DNA of 64,000 nt, from positions 23,219 through 87,218 of the forward strand of contig NZ_KQ058821.1 in assembly GCF_000982955.1 (NCBI RefSeq). Direction: 5' to 3'. Of the stretch, positions 1 to 8,998 are shown piece by piece (position 1 is the stretch's first letter; every line of letters starts with the position of its first letter). A program made the position numbers and the translations under genes. The notes under the pieces were generated by a model. That model saw only the letters and a program-made list of their open reading frames with translations. It made no database searches and was not told the DNA's origin. The stretch comes from Micromonospora sp. HK10 (GTDB lineage Bacteria > Actinomycetota > Actinomycetes > Mycobacteriales > Micromonosporaceae).

Positions 1-1
1 G

Positions 2-334
2 GATCCGGCCGGCGAGGTGCACCGGGGCATCCGGCGGGCCACCGCGCTGCTCGGCCGCCCGGCGGTCGAGGTGGCCGCGGCGGTGGGCAACGGCTCGCGG
101 ATCACCGCGCAGGACACCGTCCCGTTCACCCTCTGGGTCGCGGCCACCCTGCTGCACGACTACCCGGCCGCGATCCGCGCCTGCGTCGAGGCCGGCGGCG
201 ACGTCGACACCACCGCGGCGATCGCCGGCGGCGTGGTCGCCGCGTACACCGGGGTGGGCACCCCGGGCGGCGTGCCGGAGGGCTGGCTGGCCGCCCGCGA
301 GCCCCTACCCGCCTGGCTCACCACCGCCGCCTGA
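2..334 (+). CDS. ADP-ribosylglycohydrolase family protein, C-terminal part (cut by window start)
   Basis: The reading frame is open from the first bases, so the 5' end lies outside the window; about 110 C-terminal residues are visible. The stretch GGDVDTTAAIAGG matches the second metal-binding motif of the DraG/ADP-ribosylglycohydrolase fold (Asp-x-Asp-Thr, binding the dinuclear Mg site), preceded by a helix rich in Ala/Leu as in that family. Family members remove ADP-ribose from proteins or small molecules; the substrate here cannot be told. The first in-frame GTG at 17 is inside the domain and is not the true start. Family assignment is confident, function is not. Confidence 0.8.
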   Translation, partial: DPAGEVHRGIRRATALLGRPAVEVAAAVGNGSRITAQDTVPFTLWVAATLLHDYPAAIRACVEAGGDVDTTAAIAGGVVAAYTGVGTPGGVPEGWLAAREPLPAWLTTAA

Positions 335-431
335 CCACCGCGCCGTCCCTCGAGCCAGCGTCCAGCAGCCGTAGCGCAGACCGGAGGGCTGGCGCAGCCT
401 GCGAGCGCCTACCCCGGCTCACCGCCTCCGC

Positions 432-516
432 CTGGCCTGCGGCGCCGTCCCTGGCCTGCGGCGCCGCCCCCTGGCCTGCGGCGCCGTCCCCTGGCCTGCG
501 GCGCCGTCCCCTGGCC
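432..516. repeat. short tandem repeat, about 20-bp unit, four copies
   Basis: Four consecutive copies of a unit close to ctggcctgcggcgccgtccc (19-20 bp) followed by a partial fifth copy. It lies in the roughly 430-bp space between the ADP-ribosylglycohydrolase and the convergent YcnI-like gene. No open frame through it has a recognisable protein. Confidence 0.8.
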
Positions 517-627
517 GCGCCCACCACCCGCAGCCGGAGAAGCGACCGCGGCCCCCGAAACACACCCACCGACCTGAACCTTCACCCCGCTTCCCGATGT
601 CGCGCCGCGCCTCGTCTCGCCAGCGCA

Positions 628-717
628 GGAATCCGAGATCTTGGTACGGAACGGCCCCTCTGGGGGCACTTTCCTTCCAAGATCTCCGACGTTCCTACTT
701 GTTGAGAGGCGGATTCC
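628..717. repeat. nested palindromic intergenic element with GATCTTGG/CCAAGATC arms
   Basis: An outer pair ggaatccg/cggattcc encloses a second pair, gagatcttgg near 636-645 and ccaagatctc near 686-695, and the centre holds a small hairpin gcccc-tct-ggggc. The nested inverted repeats form a REP- or MITE-like structure. A gatcttgc motif lies just downstream near 729. A second palindrome with related arms is at 51985-52054. Position is intergenic, downstream of the convergent genes on either side. Confidence 0.6.
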
Positions 718-760
718 GTTCAATGGGCGATCTTGCGCCTTGGTATGGAGGTTGTGCGGT

Positions 761-1729
761 TTAGCGGCGGGTACTGGCGATGGCGGGCGTGTTGGCGTCG
801 GGGTGCGGGGCGGTGTCAGGGTCAGCGGTGGCGTCGGGGTCCGGGGCGGTGTCAGGGTCAGCGGCGGCGTCGGAGTCCGGGACGGCGCTGGGGTCGGTGG
901 GCGGGGTGGGGGAGTCGGCGGTGTCGGACGGCAGCGTCATGGTGTCGCGCCGGCGGCGGCTGAACAGCCAGCCGATCGCGGCCCCGCCGGCCAAGCCGGC
1001 GAGCAGACCGCCGCCGAGCAGCAGGTCGGCGCTCGGCCCGTCGCCGGTCGCCCCGGCCGCCGGGAGCCCGACGCCGGACCCGCCCGGCGCCGCGCCGGCC
1101 GGGTCGCCACCGGCGGCGCCGTGCCCGCCGTGGGCCGCGCCGGCCGGGGCGGCGTCGCCGCCGTGCGTGGTGGTGCCGGGTGGTGGCGGCAGCAGGGTCA
1201 CCGTGGGGGCCGGGTGCGCCCCGCCCGGCGGGTCGACCCAGCGGACCACGGTCCCGTCGGCGTACGTCTGGATCACCTCGAAGGTGAGCCGGTCGGTGGC
1301 CGGCATCGGGCCCATGCCGAGTGACAGGCGCGCCGCCGCGCCCCGGGTGCCGGGCATCCGGATCCAGGTCACCGCGTCGGTCACCTGGTCCAGCTCGGCG
1401 GCGTGGATGCCGGCGACCGGCTGGTCGAGGCGGCGGGTGGTGATGGTCGGCGCCCAGTCCGGCACGGACAGCGGGTAGACCTCGCCGATCGGGGCGTCCG
1501 CCGGCATCTTCAGCTCGATGCGGGTGGTCCGGCTGCCGCTGCGCTCCTCGGGCAGCACCACCGCCAGCTCGATCGCGTCGCCCTGGTGCACCTGGGCGGG
1601 CGAGGTCGTGACGGCCACCTCGGCGGCGCTCGCCGCACCCGGCCAGCCCAGCGTTCCCGCCGCCACGGCGGCCAGCAGCGTGGCCGCCCGCAGGCGGACC
1701 CGACGGGTCATCGTCATGCTCGTCCCCAT
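761..1729 (-). CDS. YcnI-like (DUF1775) exported, membrane-anchored protein
   Basis: The start MGTSMTMTRR (a second ATG at 1717 is equally possible) leads into a signal peptide ending near ASAAEVAV. A DUF1775/YcnI beta-sandwich domain follows (roughly residues 35-180, with the characteristic KMPADAPIGEVYPLSVPDW region), then a His/Gly/Ala/Pro-rich linker, a single membrane helix and an Arg-rich cytoplasmic anchor. YcnI relatives are surface proteins linked to copper. Mature residue 1 here is Ala-Glu, not the N-terminal His used for copper by some members, so a copper role is only suggested by family. The cytoplasmic tail after the anchor is a Asp-Pro/Ala repeat encoded by imperfect tandem DNA at about 795-895. 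It is divergent from thrS. Confidence 0.8.
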   Translation of the reverse strand: MGTSMTMTRRVRLRAATLLAAVAAGTLGWPGAASAAEVAVTTSPAQVHQGDAIELAVVLPEERSGSRTTRIELKMPADAPIGEVYPLSVPDWAPTITTRRLDQPVAGIHAAELDQVTDAVTWIRMPGTRGAAARLSLGMGPMPATDRLTFEVIQTYADGTVVRWVDPPGGAHPAPTVTLLPPPPGTTTHGGDAAPAGAAHGGHGAAGGDPAGAAPGGSGVGLPAAGATGDGPSADLLLGGGLLAGLAGGAAIGWLFSRRRRDTMTLPSDTADSPTPPTDPSAVPDSDAAADPDTAPDPDATADPDTAPHPDANTPAIASTRR

Positions 1730-1872
1730 CCGTCTCGGCGCGGCCGGCTCCGGCTCCGGCCACACCCGGTAGTTCGGCCCCGGGGACGGAAAGGTTCAAC
1801 GCCGGGGCGAATTCGGCGACGCCACCGGCCGGGACGTTGCGCCGCGACCGACGGGCCGCGACGGGCGACCGA

Positions 1873-1878
1873 TAGCAT
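1873..1878 (+). promoter_or_regulatory. candidate -10 element of thrS
   Basis: TAGCAT fits the actinobacterial TANNNT -10 consensus and would give a leader of about 50 nt before the GTG start at 1935. No convincing -35 and no T-box-like structure is visible. Confidence 0.4.
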
Positions 1879-1934
1879 CGCAGGGGCGCCGCCGGGCGGC
1901 GCCACCCATCGAACCGTCTACGACAGGAGTCACC

Positions 1935-3947
1935 GTGTCCGCACCCCGTACCCCCGCCGTGGCCGACCCCGTCGTCGTCGCCGCCGGGACGACGGCGGCC
2001 GACGCGGTGGCCGCGGCCGGACTGCCGACGACCGGCCCGAAGGCCGTCGTGGTGGTCCGCGACCCGCAGGGCGTGCTGCGCGACCTGGACTGGAAGCCGG
2101 CCGAGGAGACCACCGTCGAGCCGGTCGCGCTGGACTCGCCGGACGGGCTGAACGTGCTGCGCCACTCCACCGCGCACGTGCTCGCCCAGGCCGTGCAGGA
2201 CGTCTTCCCCGAGGCGAAGCTCGGCATCGGCCCGCCGATCGAGAACGGCTTCTACTACGACTTCCAGGTCGACAAGCCGTTCCAGCCGGACGACCTGGCG
2301 AAGCTCGAGAAGCGGATGCAGGAGATCATCAAGTCCGGCCAGCGGTTCCGCCGGCGCCGCTTCACCAACCTGGACGAGGCGCGGGGCGAGCTGGCCGCCG
2401 AGCCGTTCAAGATGGAACTCATCGAGGTCAAGGGGGAAGGGCTGGACTCCTCCGAGGTGATGGAGGTGGGCGGCGGCGAGCTGACCATCTACGACAACCT
2501 CGCCGCGAACGAGGACAAGGTCTGCTGGTCGGACCTGTGCCGGGGCCCGCACCTGCCGAACACCCGGCTGATCGGCGCGTTCAAGCTGATGCGCTCCGCC
2601 GCCGCGTACTGGCGGGGCTCGGAGAAGAACCCGCAGCTGCAGCGGGTCTACGGCACCGCGTGGCCGACCCGGGACGAGCTGAAGGCGTACCTGCGGCTGT
2701 TGGAGGAGGCGGCCCGGCGCGACCACCGCAAGCTCGGTGCGGACCTGGACCTGTTCAGCTTCCCCGACGAGATCGGCTCCGGCCTGGCGGTCTTCCACCC
2801 CAAGGGCGGGGTGCTCAAGCGGGTGATGGAGGACTACGTCCGGACCCGCCACATCGAGGAGGGCTTCCAGTACGTCGGCACCCCGCACATCTCCAAGGAG
2901 GGCCTCTTCCACACCTCGGGCCACCTGCCGTACTACGCCGACGGCATGTACCCGCCGATGGAGCTCGAGGGCGCGGACTACTACCTCAAGGCGATGAACT
3001 GCCCGATGCACAACCTGATCTACCGGTCGCGCGGGCGGTCCTACCGTGAGCTGCCGATGCGGCTGTTCGAGTTCGGCTCGGTCTACCGGTACGAGAAGTC
3101 CGGCGTGGTGCACGGGCTGACCCGGGTACGCGGCCTGACCCAGGACGACTCGCACTCCTACTGCACCCGGGAGCAGGCGCCGGCCGAGATCAAGCACCTG
3201 CTCAACTTCGTGCTGAGCCTGCTGAAGGACTTCGGCATCGACGACTTCTACCTGGAGCTGTCGACCCGCGACGAGGCCCGGCTGGACAAGTTCGTCGGGT
3301 CCGACGAGGACTGGGCGACGGCCACCGCGGTGCTGGAGCAGTGCGCGATGGAGACCGGGCTCGACCTGGTGCCGGACCCGGGTGGCGCGGCCTTCTACGG
3401 GCCGAAGATCTCCGTGCAGGCCAAGGACGCCATCGGCCGCACCTGGCAGCTGTCGACCATCCAGTACGACTTCAACCAGCCGAAGGGCTTCGGGCTGGAG
3501 TACCAGGCGGCCGACGGCACCCGGCAGCAGCCGGTCATGATCCACTGCGCGAAGTTCGGCTCGATCGAGCGGTTCATCGGCGTGCTCACCGAGCACTACG
3601 CCGGCGCGTTCCCGGCCTGGCTCGCCCCGGTGCAGGTGGTCGGCATCCCGATCCGCGAGGACCACACCGACTACCTCCAGGACTTCGTCACCACGCTGCG
3701 CAAGCAGGGCATCCGCGCCGACGTGGACGCCGGTGACGACCGGATGCAGAAGAAGATCCGCAACGCCCAGCAGCAGAAGATCCCGTTCATGGTGATCGCC
3801 GGGGACGACGACGTGGCCGCCGGCACCGTGTCGTTCCGCTACCGGGACGGCTCGCAGCGCAACGGCGTGCCGATCGCCGAGGCGGTCGCCCACGTGGTCG
3901 ACGTGGTCACCTCCCGGACCAACTCCGGCCCGTCCGCCGAGGGCTGA
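1935..3947 (+). CDS. thrS: threonyl-tRNA synthetase
   Basis: It charges tRNA-Thr. The 670-residue length is usual for the family. An N-terminal TGS-like region (about 1-65) is followed by the editing domain with HSTAH at residues 77-81, which hydrolyses Ser-tRNA(Thr). The class II catalytic core follows, with the zinc-ligand Cys in MNCPMH (about residue 356) and the motif 2 region [19 protein letters not shown] with QDDSH. The last 100 residues are an HGTP anticodon-binding domain. The GTG start at 1935 is preceded by caggag with good spacing. In actinobacteria thrS heads the HIT-pgsA-acyltransferase-pimA segment, as here, though a terminator and a new promoter separate it from the HIT gene. 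Confidence 0.98.
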   Translation: MSAPRTPAVADPVVVAAGTTAADAVAAAGLPTTGPKAVVVVRDPQGVLRDLDWKPAEETTVEPVALDSPDGLNVLRHSTAHVLAQAVQDVFPEAKLGIGPPIENGFYYDFQVDKPFQPDDLAKLEKRMQEIIKSGQRFRRRRFTNLDEARGELAAEPFKMELIEVKGEGLDSSEVMEVGGGELTIYDNLAANEDKVCWSDLCRGPHLPNTRLIGAFKLMRSAAAYWRGSEKNPQLQRVYGTAWPTRDELKAYLRLLEEAARRDHRKLGADLDLFSFPDEIGSGLAVFHPKGGVLKRVMEDYVRTRHIEEGFQYVGTPHISKEGLFHTSGHLPYYADGMYPPMELEGADYYLKAMNCPMHNLIYRSRGRSYRELPMRLFEFGSVYRYEKSGVVHGLTRVRGLTQDDSHSYCTREQAPAEIKHLLNFVLSLLKDFGIDDFYLELSTRDEARLDKFVGSDEDWATATAVLEQCAMETGLDLVPDPGGAAFYGPKISVQAKDAIGRTWQLSTIQYDFNQPKGFGLEYQAADGTRQQPVMIHCAKFGSIERFIGVLTEHYAGAFPAWLAPVQVVGIPIREDHTDYLQDFVTTLRKQGIRADVDAGDDRMQKKIRNAQQQKIPFMVIAGDDDVAAGTVSFRYRDGSQRNGVPIAEAVAHVVDVVTSRTNSGPSAEG

Positions 3948-3954
3948 GGCGTAC

Positions 3955-3989
3955 GCAGGGGCCCTGCCGCGCGGCGGACGGGCCCCTGC
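3955..3989 (+). terminator. hairpin after thrS
   Basis: Perfect 10-bp arms gcaggggccc (3955-3964) and gggcccctgc (3980-3989) enclose an inner GC-rich stem. There is no U tract, as is common for actinobacterial terminators. Confidence 0.6.
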
Positions 3990-3995
3990 CGCCCG

Positions 3996-4001
3996 TAGGA
4001 T
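3996..4001 (+). promoter_or_regulatory. -10 element giving a leaderless HIT-gene transcript
   Basis: TAGGAT is followed by exactly 7 nt and then the GTG start at 4009. This is the spacing at which the initiation codon is the first transcribed codon, and there is no Shine-Dalgarno sequence. Confidence 0.5.
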
Positions 4002-4008
4002 CGCTGCT

Positions 4009-4566
4009 GTGACAGGGGCGGAACGGCACACGGAGCACGGCACCGACGGCGCGCTGGCGGACGGGCTGGAACGACTCTGGACGCCGCACCGGATGACCTA
4101 CATCTCCGGCGAGGACCGGCCCGAGGGCGGCTACGAGAAGCCCGCCGGCTGCCCGTTCTGCCGCGCCCCCGGCCTGCCGCCGGAGGAGAGCCTGATCGTG
4201 GCCCGCGGCGAGCACGTCTTCGCGGTGCTCAACCTCTACCCGTACAACCCGGGGCACCTGCTGGTCTGCCCGTACCGGCACGTGGCCGACTACACCGACC
4301 TGGACGCCCCGGAGACCGCTGAGCTGGCCGCCTTCACCAAGGACGCCATGCGGGTGGTCCGCCGGGTCTCCAGCGCGCACGGGTTCAACCTGGGCATGAA
4401 CCAGGGCGGGGTGGCCGGCGCCGGCATCGCCGCCCACCTGCACCAGCACGTGGTGCCGCGCTGGGGCGGGGACGCCAACTTCATGCCGGTGATCGGGCGG
4501 ACGAAGGTGCTGCCGCAACTGCTCGCCGACACCCGGGACCTGTTCGCCAAGGCCTGGCCGGCCTGA
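4009..4566 (+). CDS. HIT-family nucleotide phosphorylase/hydrolase (AP4A phosphorylase-like, Rv2613c orthologue)
   Basis: The 185-residue protein carries the histidine triad HLHQHVVPRW, whose middle His is the nucleophile on nucleoside phosphates. An upstream CPFCRAP motif resembles a zinc-binding pair. The gene is immediately after thrS and ahead of the pgsA-pimA group, the position of M. tuberculosis Rv2613c, a diadenosine tetraphosphate phosphorylase. By that orthology it probably degrades AP4A, an alarmone by-product of aminoacyl-tRNA synthetases; this is inference. Start GTG with leaderless promoter. Confidence 0.85.
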   Translation: MTGAERHTEHGTDGALADGLERLWTPHRMTYISGEDRPEGGYEKPAGCPFCRAPGLPPEESLIVARGEHVFAVLNLYPYNPGHLLVCPYRHVADYTDLDAPETAELAAFTKDAMRVVRRVSSAHGFNLGMNQGGVAGAGIAAHLHQHVVPRWGGDANFMPVIGRTKVLPQLLADTRDLFAKAWPA

Positions 4567-4568
4567 CC

Positions 4569-4700
4569 CCGCCTGACCCCGGGCCTGGCCTGATCGGCCT
4601 GGCCTGATCGGCCTGGCCTGATCGGCCTGGCCTGACCCCGGCCTGACTGGCATGACCGGCCTGGTCGGCCCGGCCTGACCCCGGCCTGACCGGCCCGGCC
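4569..4700. repeat. imperfect tandem repeat of a cctgatcggcctgg/cctgaccccgg unit
   Basis: The region between the HIT gene and the next promoter is built from repeated 14-15-bp units: tgatcggcctggcc occurs three times at 4590-4635 and is interleaved with cctgaccccggcctgac variants. No coding potential was seen. It probably arose by slippage. Confidence 0.75.
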
Positions 4701-4752
4701 TGGCCGCTTCGCGGCGCCGGGGGCGGGGATCAACGACGGCCTCGCCCGACAG

Positions 4753-4758
4753 TATGAT
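4753..4758 (+). promoter_or_regulatory. -10 element, leaderless start for the next gene
   Basis: TATGAT lies 7 nt upstream of the ATG at 4766. This argues for 4766 as the start instead of the in-frame ATG at 4754, which lies inside the -10 box. Confidence 0.55.
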
Positions 4759-4765
4759 CTTGCCC

Positions 4766-5392
4766 ATGGCCCTGCTGCATCACGCCGAACTGCGCCCCTC
4801 GAAGCTCGACCTGCTCACCGCCTGGCTGCCCGGCCGCCCCTGGTTCGCCGGCACCGCCGGCGCGGACGTCACCCGGGTCGCCGCGTACCGCTTCGACGAC
4901 CCGGCCGGTGAGGTCGGCATCGAGACCATCCTGGTCCGGGCCGGGGACGGGCCGGTCCTCCAGGTTCCGCTGACCTACCGGGGCGCGCCGCTGGCCGGCG
5001 CCGACCGCTGGCTGGTCGGCACCATCGAGCACTCCGTGCTGGGCCGCCGCTGGGTGTACGACGCGGCCGGCGACCCGGTCTACCAGGCCGCGCTGGCCGC
5101 CGCCGTCCTGGACGGGGCGGGACAGGCCGAGGAGTACTTCGAGGTGGACGGCCGGCGGGAGGTGCGCGCGGCGAGCATGACGGTGCGGGGCGGCCGGCTG
5201 GCCGGCGTCGACGCCGCCGGGATCGGCGCGGTCCGCGAGGTGGTCGACGGCGAACCCACCCGCCTGGTGACCGAGCGGGTGGAGCTGGCCCTGGTCCGCC
5301 GCCCCGGCACCGGCCCGGCCGAGGGCGGCCTGACCGGCGCCTGGCCGGAGCTGACCGAGCCGGTCGTGCTGGCGTACTCGACGCCGCGCTGA
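4766..5392 (+). CDS. maltokinase N-terminal cap-like domain protein
   Basis: The 208-residue soluble protein resembles the N-terminal cap found on trehalose/maltose kinases: it starts ALLHHAELRPSK, has WLPGRPWFAG near residue 25, and continues with beta-strands and a VGTIEHSVLG segment. No kinase domain follows, so this is a free-standing cap-like protein, a form known as a conserved hypothetical in actinomycetes. It has no recognisable catalytic motif. Function is unknown; a role in sugar or glycogen metabolism is suggested only by the domain. It is transcribed from its own promoter and followed after 75 nt by the aldo/keto reductase. Confidence 0.65.
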   Translation: MALLHHAELRPSKLDLLTAWLPGRPWFAGTAGADVTRVAAYRFDDPAGEVGIETILVRAGDGPVLQVPLTYRGAPLAGADRWLVGTIEHSVLGRRWVYDAAGDPVYQAALAAAVLDGAGQAEEYFEVDGRREVRAASMTVRGGRLAGVDAAGIGAVREVVDGEPTRLVTERVELALVRRPGTGPAEGGLTGAWPELTEPVVLAYSTPR

Positions 5393-5467
5393 GCTAGCCC
5401 GTCGCCGTCCGGCCACCCCGGGTGACGTTCTTCCCCTCGACCGTGCTCGAGGTGACAGGATGCGGCG

Positions 5468-6526
5468 ATGGCAGTCAGCACGCGGCCGCTGGGCCGCAGC
5501 GGCATCGAGGTCAGCGCCCTCGGCATGGGGTGCTGGGCGATCGCCGGACCGTGGGCCGAGGGGACCCGGCCGCTGGGCTGGGGCGTCGTCGACGACGCGG
5601 AGTCGGTCCGGGCCGTGCGGCGCGCGCTCGACCTGGGCGTCACCCTCTTCGACACCGCCGACACGTACGGGGCGGGGCACGGCGAGCGGATCCTCGGCCG
5701 GGCCCTCGCCGGCCGCCGCGACGAGGCGGTGATCGCCACCAAGTGGGGGTACACCTTCGACGAGCGGAGCCGGCAGGCCACCGGGGAGGACGCGTCCCCC
5801 GACTACCTGCGCCGGGCGGTGGTCGACTCGCTGCGCCGGCTGGGCACCGACCGGATCGACCTGTACCAGTTGCACCTCGGTGACCTGCCGGCGCCGCGCG
5901 CCGAGGCGCTGGTCGGCACCCTGGAGGAGTTGGTGGCCGACGGTCTGGTCCGGGCGTACGGCTGGAGCACCGACCGGGCCGACCGGGCCGGCGGCTTCGC
6001 CCAGGTGGCCCGGGCCGCCACCGCCGTGCAGCACGGCCTGTCGGTGCTCCGCGACGCCCCCGCCATGCTCGCGGTCTGCGACAAGCACGACCTGGCCAGC
6101 ATCGCCCGGGGGCCGCTCGGGATGGGCCTGCTGACCGGCAAGTACACCCCGGAGTCCACGCTGCCCCGCGACGACGTGCGGGGCAGCGCGCCGACCTGGC
6201 TGGAGTGGTTCCGCGGCGGCCGGCCCGCCCCGGAGTGGCTGCGCCGGGTCGCCGCGGTGCGGGACGCGCTGACCGCCGACGGCCGGACCCTGGCCCAGGG
6301 GGCCCTCGGCTGGATCTGGGCGCGCAGCGACCGCACCGTGCCGATCCCGGGGGCGCGGACGGTGGCACAGGTCGAGGAGAACGCCGCCGCGCTGGCCCGG
6401 GGCCCGCTCGCCGCCGACCAGTTCGCCGAGGTGGAACGCCGGCTCGCCGCGCTGCGCGCGGCCGCCCTGCGCGACGCCGACCGCCCCCACTGGCCGATGC
6501 CCCCCGTCCCCGCCGCCCGCCCCTGA
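5468..6526 (+). CDS. aldo/keto reductase
   Basis: The 352-residue TIM-barrel oxidoreductase uses NADPH to reduce aldehydes or ketones. The catalytic set is visible: Asp and Tyr in FDTADTYGAG, Lys in ATKWGYTF, and DLYQLHLGD. A C-terminal IPGARTVAQVEENAAA segment binds the cofactor's 2'-phosphate. It is the YajO/potassium-channel-beta-like subgroup by overall pattern. The physiological substrate cannot be inferred. It is convergent with the EF-G-like gene, separated by 43 nt. Confidence 0.93.
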   Translation: MAVSTRPLGRSGIEVSALGMGCWAIAGPWAEGTRPLGWGVVDDAESVRAVRRALDLGVTLFDTADTYGAGHGERILGRALAGRRDEAVIATKWGYTFDERSRQATGEDASPDYLRRAVVDSLRRLGTDRIDLYQLHLGDLPAPRAEALVGTLEELVADGLVRAYGWSTDRADRAGGFAQVARAATAVQHGLSVLRDAPAMLAVCDKHDLASIARGPLGMGLLTGKYTPESTLPRDDVRGSAPTWLEWFRGGRPAPEWLRRVAAVRDALTADGRTLAQGALGWIWARSDRTVPIPGARTVAQVEENAAALARGPLAADQFAEVERRLAALRAAALRDADRPHWPMPPVPAARP

Positions 6527-6569
6527 CCGCACCGACGGGCAGGCAGGGGAGAGGCAGGGGCGGGGCGGG

Positions 6570-8747
6570 TCAGGGGTGGGCGGCGGCTTCCTTGCGGACC
6601 TGGTCGGCGAGGTGGGCGGGCATCGGCTCGTAGCGGGCGAACTCGCGGCGGAAGGTGCCGGTGCCGGCCGTCATCGAGCGCAGCTCGACCGCGTACCGGA
6701 GCAGCTCGGTGGCCGGGACCTCGGCGCGTACCAGGGTGCGGCCCTCGGCGTCCGGATCCGGCTCGGTGCCGAGCACCCGGCCGCGCCGGCCGGAGAGGTC
6801 ACCCATCACCGCGCCGACCGAGGAGTCGGGCACCCGGATGGTCACCTCGTCCACCGGCTCCAGCAGGGCCGGCTGCCCCTGCTCGGCGGCGTCGCGCAGC
6901 GCCAGGGCGCCCGCGGTCTGGAACGCCGCGTCGGAGGAGTCCACACTGTGCGCCTTGCCGTCGAAGAGGGTCACCCGCAGGTCCACCACCGGGTACCCGG
7001 CGACCAGGCCGCGCTCCATCTGCGCCCGCACGCCCTTCTCCACGGACGGGATGTAGTTGTGCGGCACCGCGCCGCCGACGACCTTGTCCACGAACTCGAA
7101 GCCGGCGCCGCGCGGCAACGGCGACACCTCGATGTCGCAGACCGCGTACTGGCCGTGGCCGCCGGACTGCTTGACGTGCCGGCCGTGCCCGCGGGCGCCG
7201 CTGGTCAGGGTCTCCCGCAGCGCCACCCGGACCGGCTCGGTCTCCAGCTCGACGCCACCGGCGCGGAGCCGGTCGAGCACCACGTCGGCGTGCGCCTCGC
7301 CCATGCACCAGAGCACCAGCTGGTGGGTCTCCGGGTTGCGCTCCAGCCGCAGCGTCGGGTCACCGGCCACCAGCCGGCCCAGGTTGCGGGCCAGCGCGTC
7401 CTCGTCGGCCCGGCTCTTCGCCACGATGGCCACCGGCAGCAGCGGCTCGGGCATCTCCCACGGGGCGATGAGCAGCGGGTCGTCCTTGGCCGAGATGGTG
7501 TCGCCGGTCTCCGCGCTGCCCGACTTGGTGATGGCGCAGATGTCGCCGGCCACCGCGGTGGCCACCTCGCGCAGCGTCGCGCCGAGCGGGCTGTAGACGT
7601 GGCCGACCCGCTCGTCGGCGTCGTGGTCCGGGTGGCCGCGCTCGGCCATGCCGTGCCCGGACACGTGGATCACCTGGTCGGGGCGGAGCGTGCCGGAGAA
7701 GACCCGGACCAGGGAGACCCGCCCGACGTGCCGGTCGACGGTGGTCTTGACCACCTCGGCGACCAGCGGCCCGTCCGGGTCGCAGGCCAGCGGCGGCCGG
7801 GGCGAGCCGTCCACCCCGGTGACCGCCGGCAGCTCGTGCTCCAACGGGGACGGGAACGCCGCCACCAGGCCGTCGAGCAGCGCGTCCAGGCCGACGCCGG
7901 TCTCCGCGCAGACCGGCACCACCGGGTAGAAGTGGCCCCGGGCGACCGCCTTCTCCAGATCGGTGATGAGCACCTCGGTGTCGATCTCCTCGCCGCCCAG
8001 GTAGCGGTCCATCAGGGTCTCGTCCTCGCTCTCGGCGATGACTCCCTCGATGAGTTCGTTGCGCGCCTCCTGGATGGCGGGCAGGTGCTCCGGGTCGGGT
8101 TCGCGGACCGCGGCCGGCAGCCCGCCGGAGTAGTCGAAGACCCGCCGGGTGATCAGCCCCATCAGCCCGGCCACGCTCTCCCCGTCGTCGCCCAGCATCG
8201 GCAGGTAGAGCGGGAGCACGTTGTCGCCGAAGACCCGCTGGCAGAGCGCGACCGCCTCGTCGAAGTCGGCGCGCGGGTGGTCCAGCCGGGAGACCGCCAC
8301 GGCCCGCGGCATGTCCACCGCGGCGCACTCCTCCCAGAGGGCGGCGGTGGCGGCGTCCATCCCGTCGACGGCGGAGACCACGAACAGCGCGGCGTCGGCG
8401 GCCCGCAGCCCGGCGCGCAGCTCGCCGACGAAGTCGCCGTACCCGGGGGTGTCCAGGAGGTTGACCTTGACGTCGCGGTGCAGCAGCGGGGCGCAGGACA
8501 GGCTCACCGAGCGCTGCTGGCGCACGGCGGCCGGATCGTGGTCGCAGACCGTGGTGCCGTCGGTGACGCTGCCGGCCCGGCCGATCGTGCCGCTGGCCGC
8601 GAGCAGCGCCTCGACCAGGGTGGTCTTGCCCGCCCCGGAGTGCCCGACGAGCACCACGTTGCGAACCCTGCCGGGTTCGGTCACCACCGGCGCGCCGCCG
8701 GTGACACCCTTCTCGTTCTTCGCCGATGCGGCATTCCTCTGCGCCAT
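6570..8747 (-). CDS. elongation factor G-like GTPase (EF-G2 type)
   Basis: The 725-residue five-domain EF-G architecture has G1 GHSGAGKTT and G3 DTPGYGDF, then domain II and a C-terminal EF-G IV/V region. The G4 box is degenerate: AVSRLDHP stands where NKxD is expected, so guanine recognition may be altered. The protein belongs to the second EF-G-like paralogue of actinobacteria (Rv0120c type) and not the main translocase, which sits with rpsL/rpsG/tuf. Its role is unsettled in the family. The ATG is preceded by ggaggt with 8-nt spacing. It is divergent from pgsA. Confidence 0.88.
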   Translation of the reverse strand: MAQRNAASAKNEKGVTGGAPVVTEPGRVRNVVLVGHSGAGKTTLVEALLAASGTIGRAGSVTDGTTVCDHDPAAVRQQRSVSLSCAPLLHRDVKVNLLDTPGYGDFVGELRAGLRAADAALFVVSAVDGMDAATAALWEECAAVDMPRAVAVSRLDHPRADFDEAVALCQRVFGDNVLPLYLPMLGDDGESVAGLMGLITRRVFDYSGGLPAAVREPDPEHLPAIQEARNELIEGVIAESEDETLMDRYLGGEEIDTEVLITDLEKAVARGHFYPVVPVCAETGVGLDALLDGLVAAFPSPLEHELPAVTGVDGSPRPPLACDPDGPLVAEVVKTTVDRHVGRVSLVRVFSGTLRPDQVIHVSGHGMAERGHPDHDADERVGHVYSPLGATLREVATAVAGDICAITKSGSAETGDTISAKDDPLLIAPWEMPEPLLPVAIVAKSRADEDALARNLGRLVAGDPTLRLERNPETHQLVLWCMGEAHADVVLDRLRAGGVELETEPVRVALRETLTSGARGHGRHVKQSGGHGQYAVCDIEVSPLPRGAGFEFVDKVVGGAVPHNYIPSVEKGVRAQMERGLVAGYPVVDLRVTLFDGKAHSVDSSDAAFQTAGALALRDAAEQGQPALLEPVDEVTIRVPDSSVGAVMGDLSGRRGRVLGTEPDPDAEGRTLVRAEVPATELLRYAVELRSMTAGTGTFRREFARYEPMPAHLADQVRKEAAAHP

Positions 8748-8998
8748 CGCGGCGCACCTCCCTCAGCCGGTGTGGTGGCGACCGCCGCGCGCGACGGGGA
8801 AGCGGCCCCGGGCGGGTTCCGCGGCGATATCTTCCGGTGATCTCCTCCGGGACGGCAACGCGGACCGGTGTCCCGGTGAACTGGCTCACCTCCCACGCTC
8901 GATCTCACACCCGTGACCGGGCCGGCACAAGTACGTCAGGCGGGTCGGGACGACCGGCTGTGTCCCCGGCCGCCGCCGGCCGTTATCGTGGGACCGCC

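Noticed and set aside
432..516. Possible CRISPR array
   Set aside because: Units of 20 bp are contiguous without spacers and no cas genes are near; a simple tandem repeat.
858..4043. Very long minus-strand open frame opposite thrS
   Set aside because: It is antisense to thrS with Arg/Gly/Val/Leu-biased composition and no domain; a codon-bias shadow of high-GC coding sequence.
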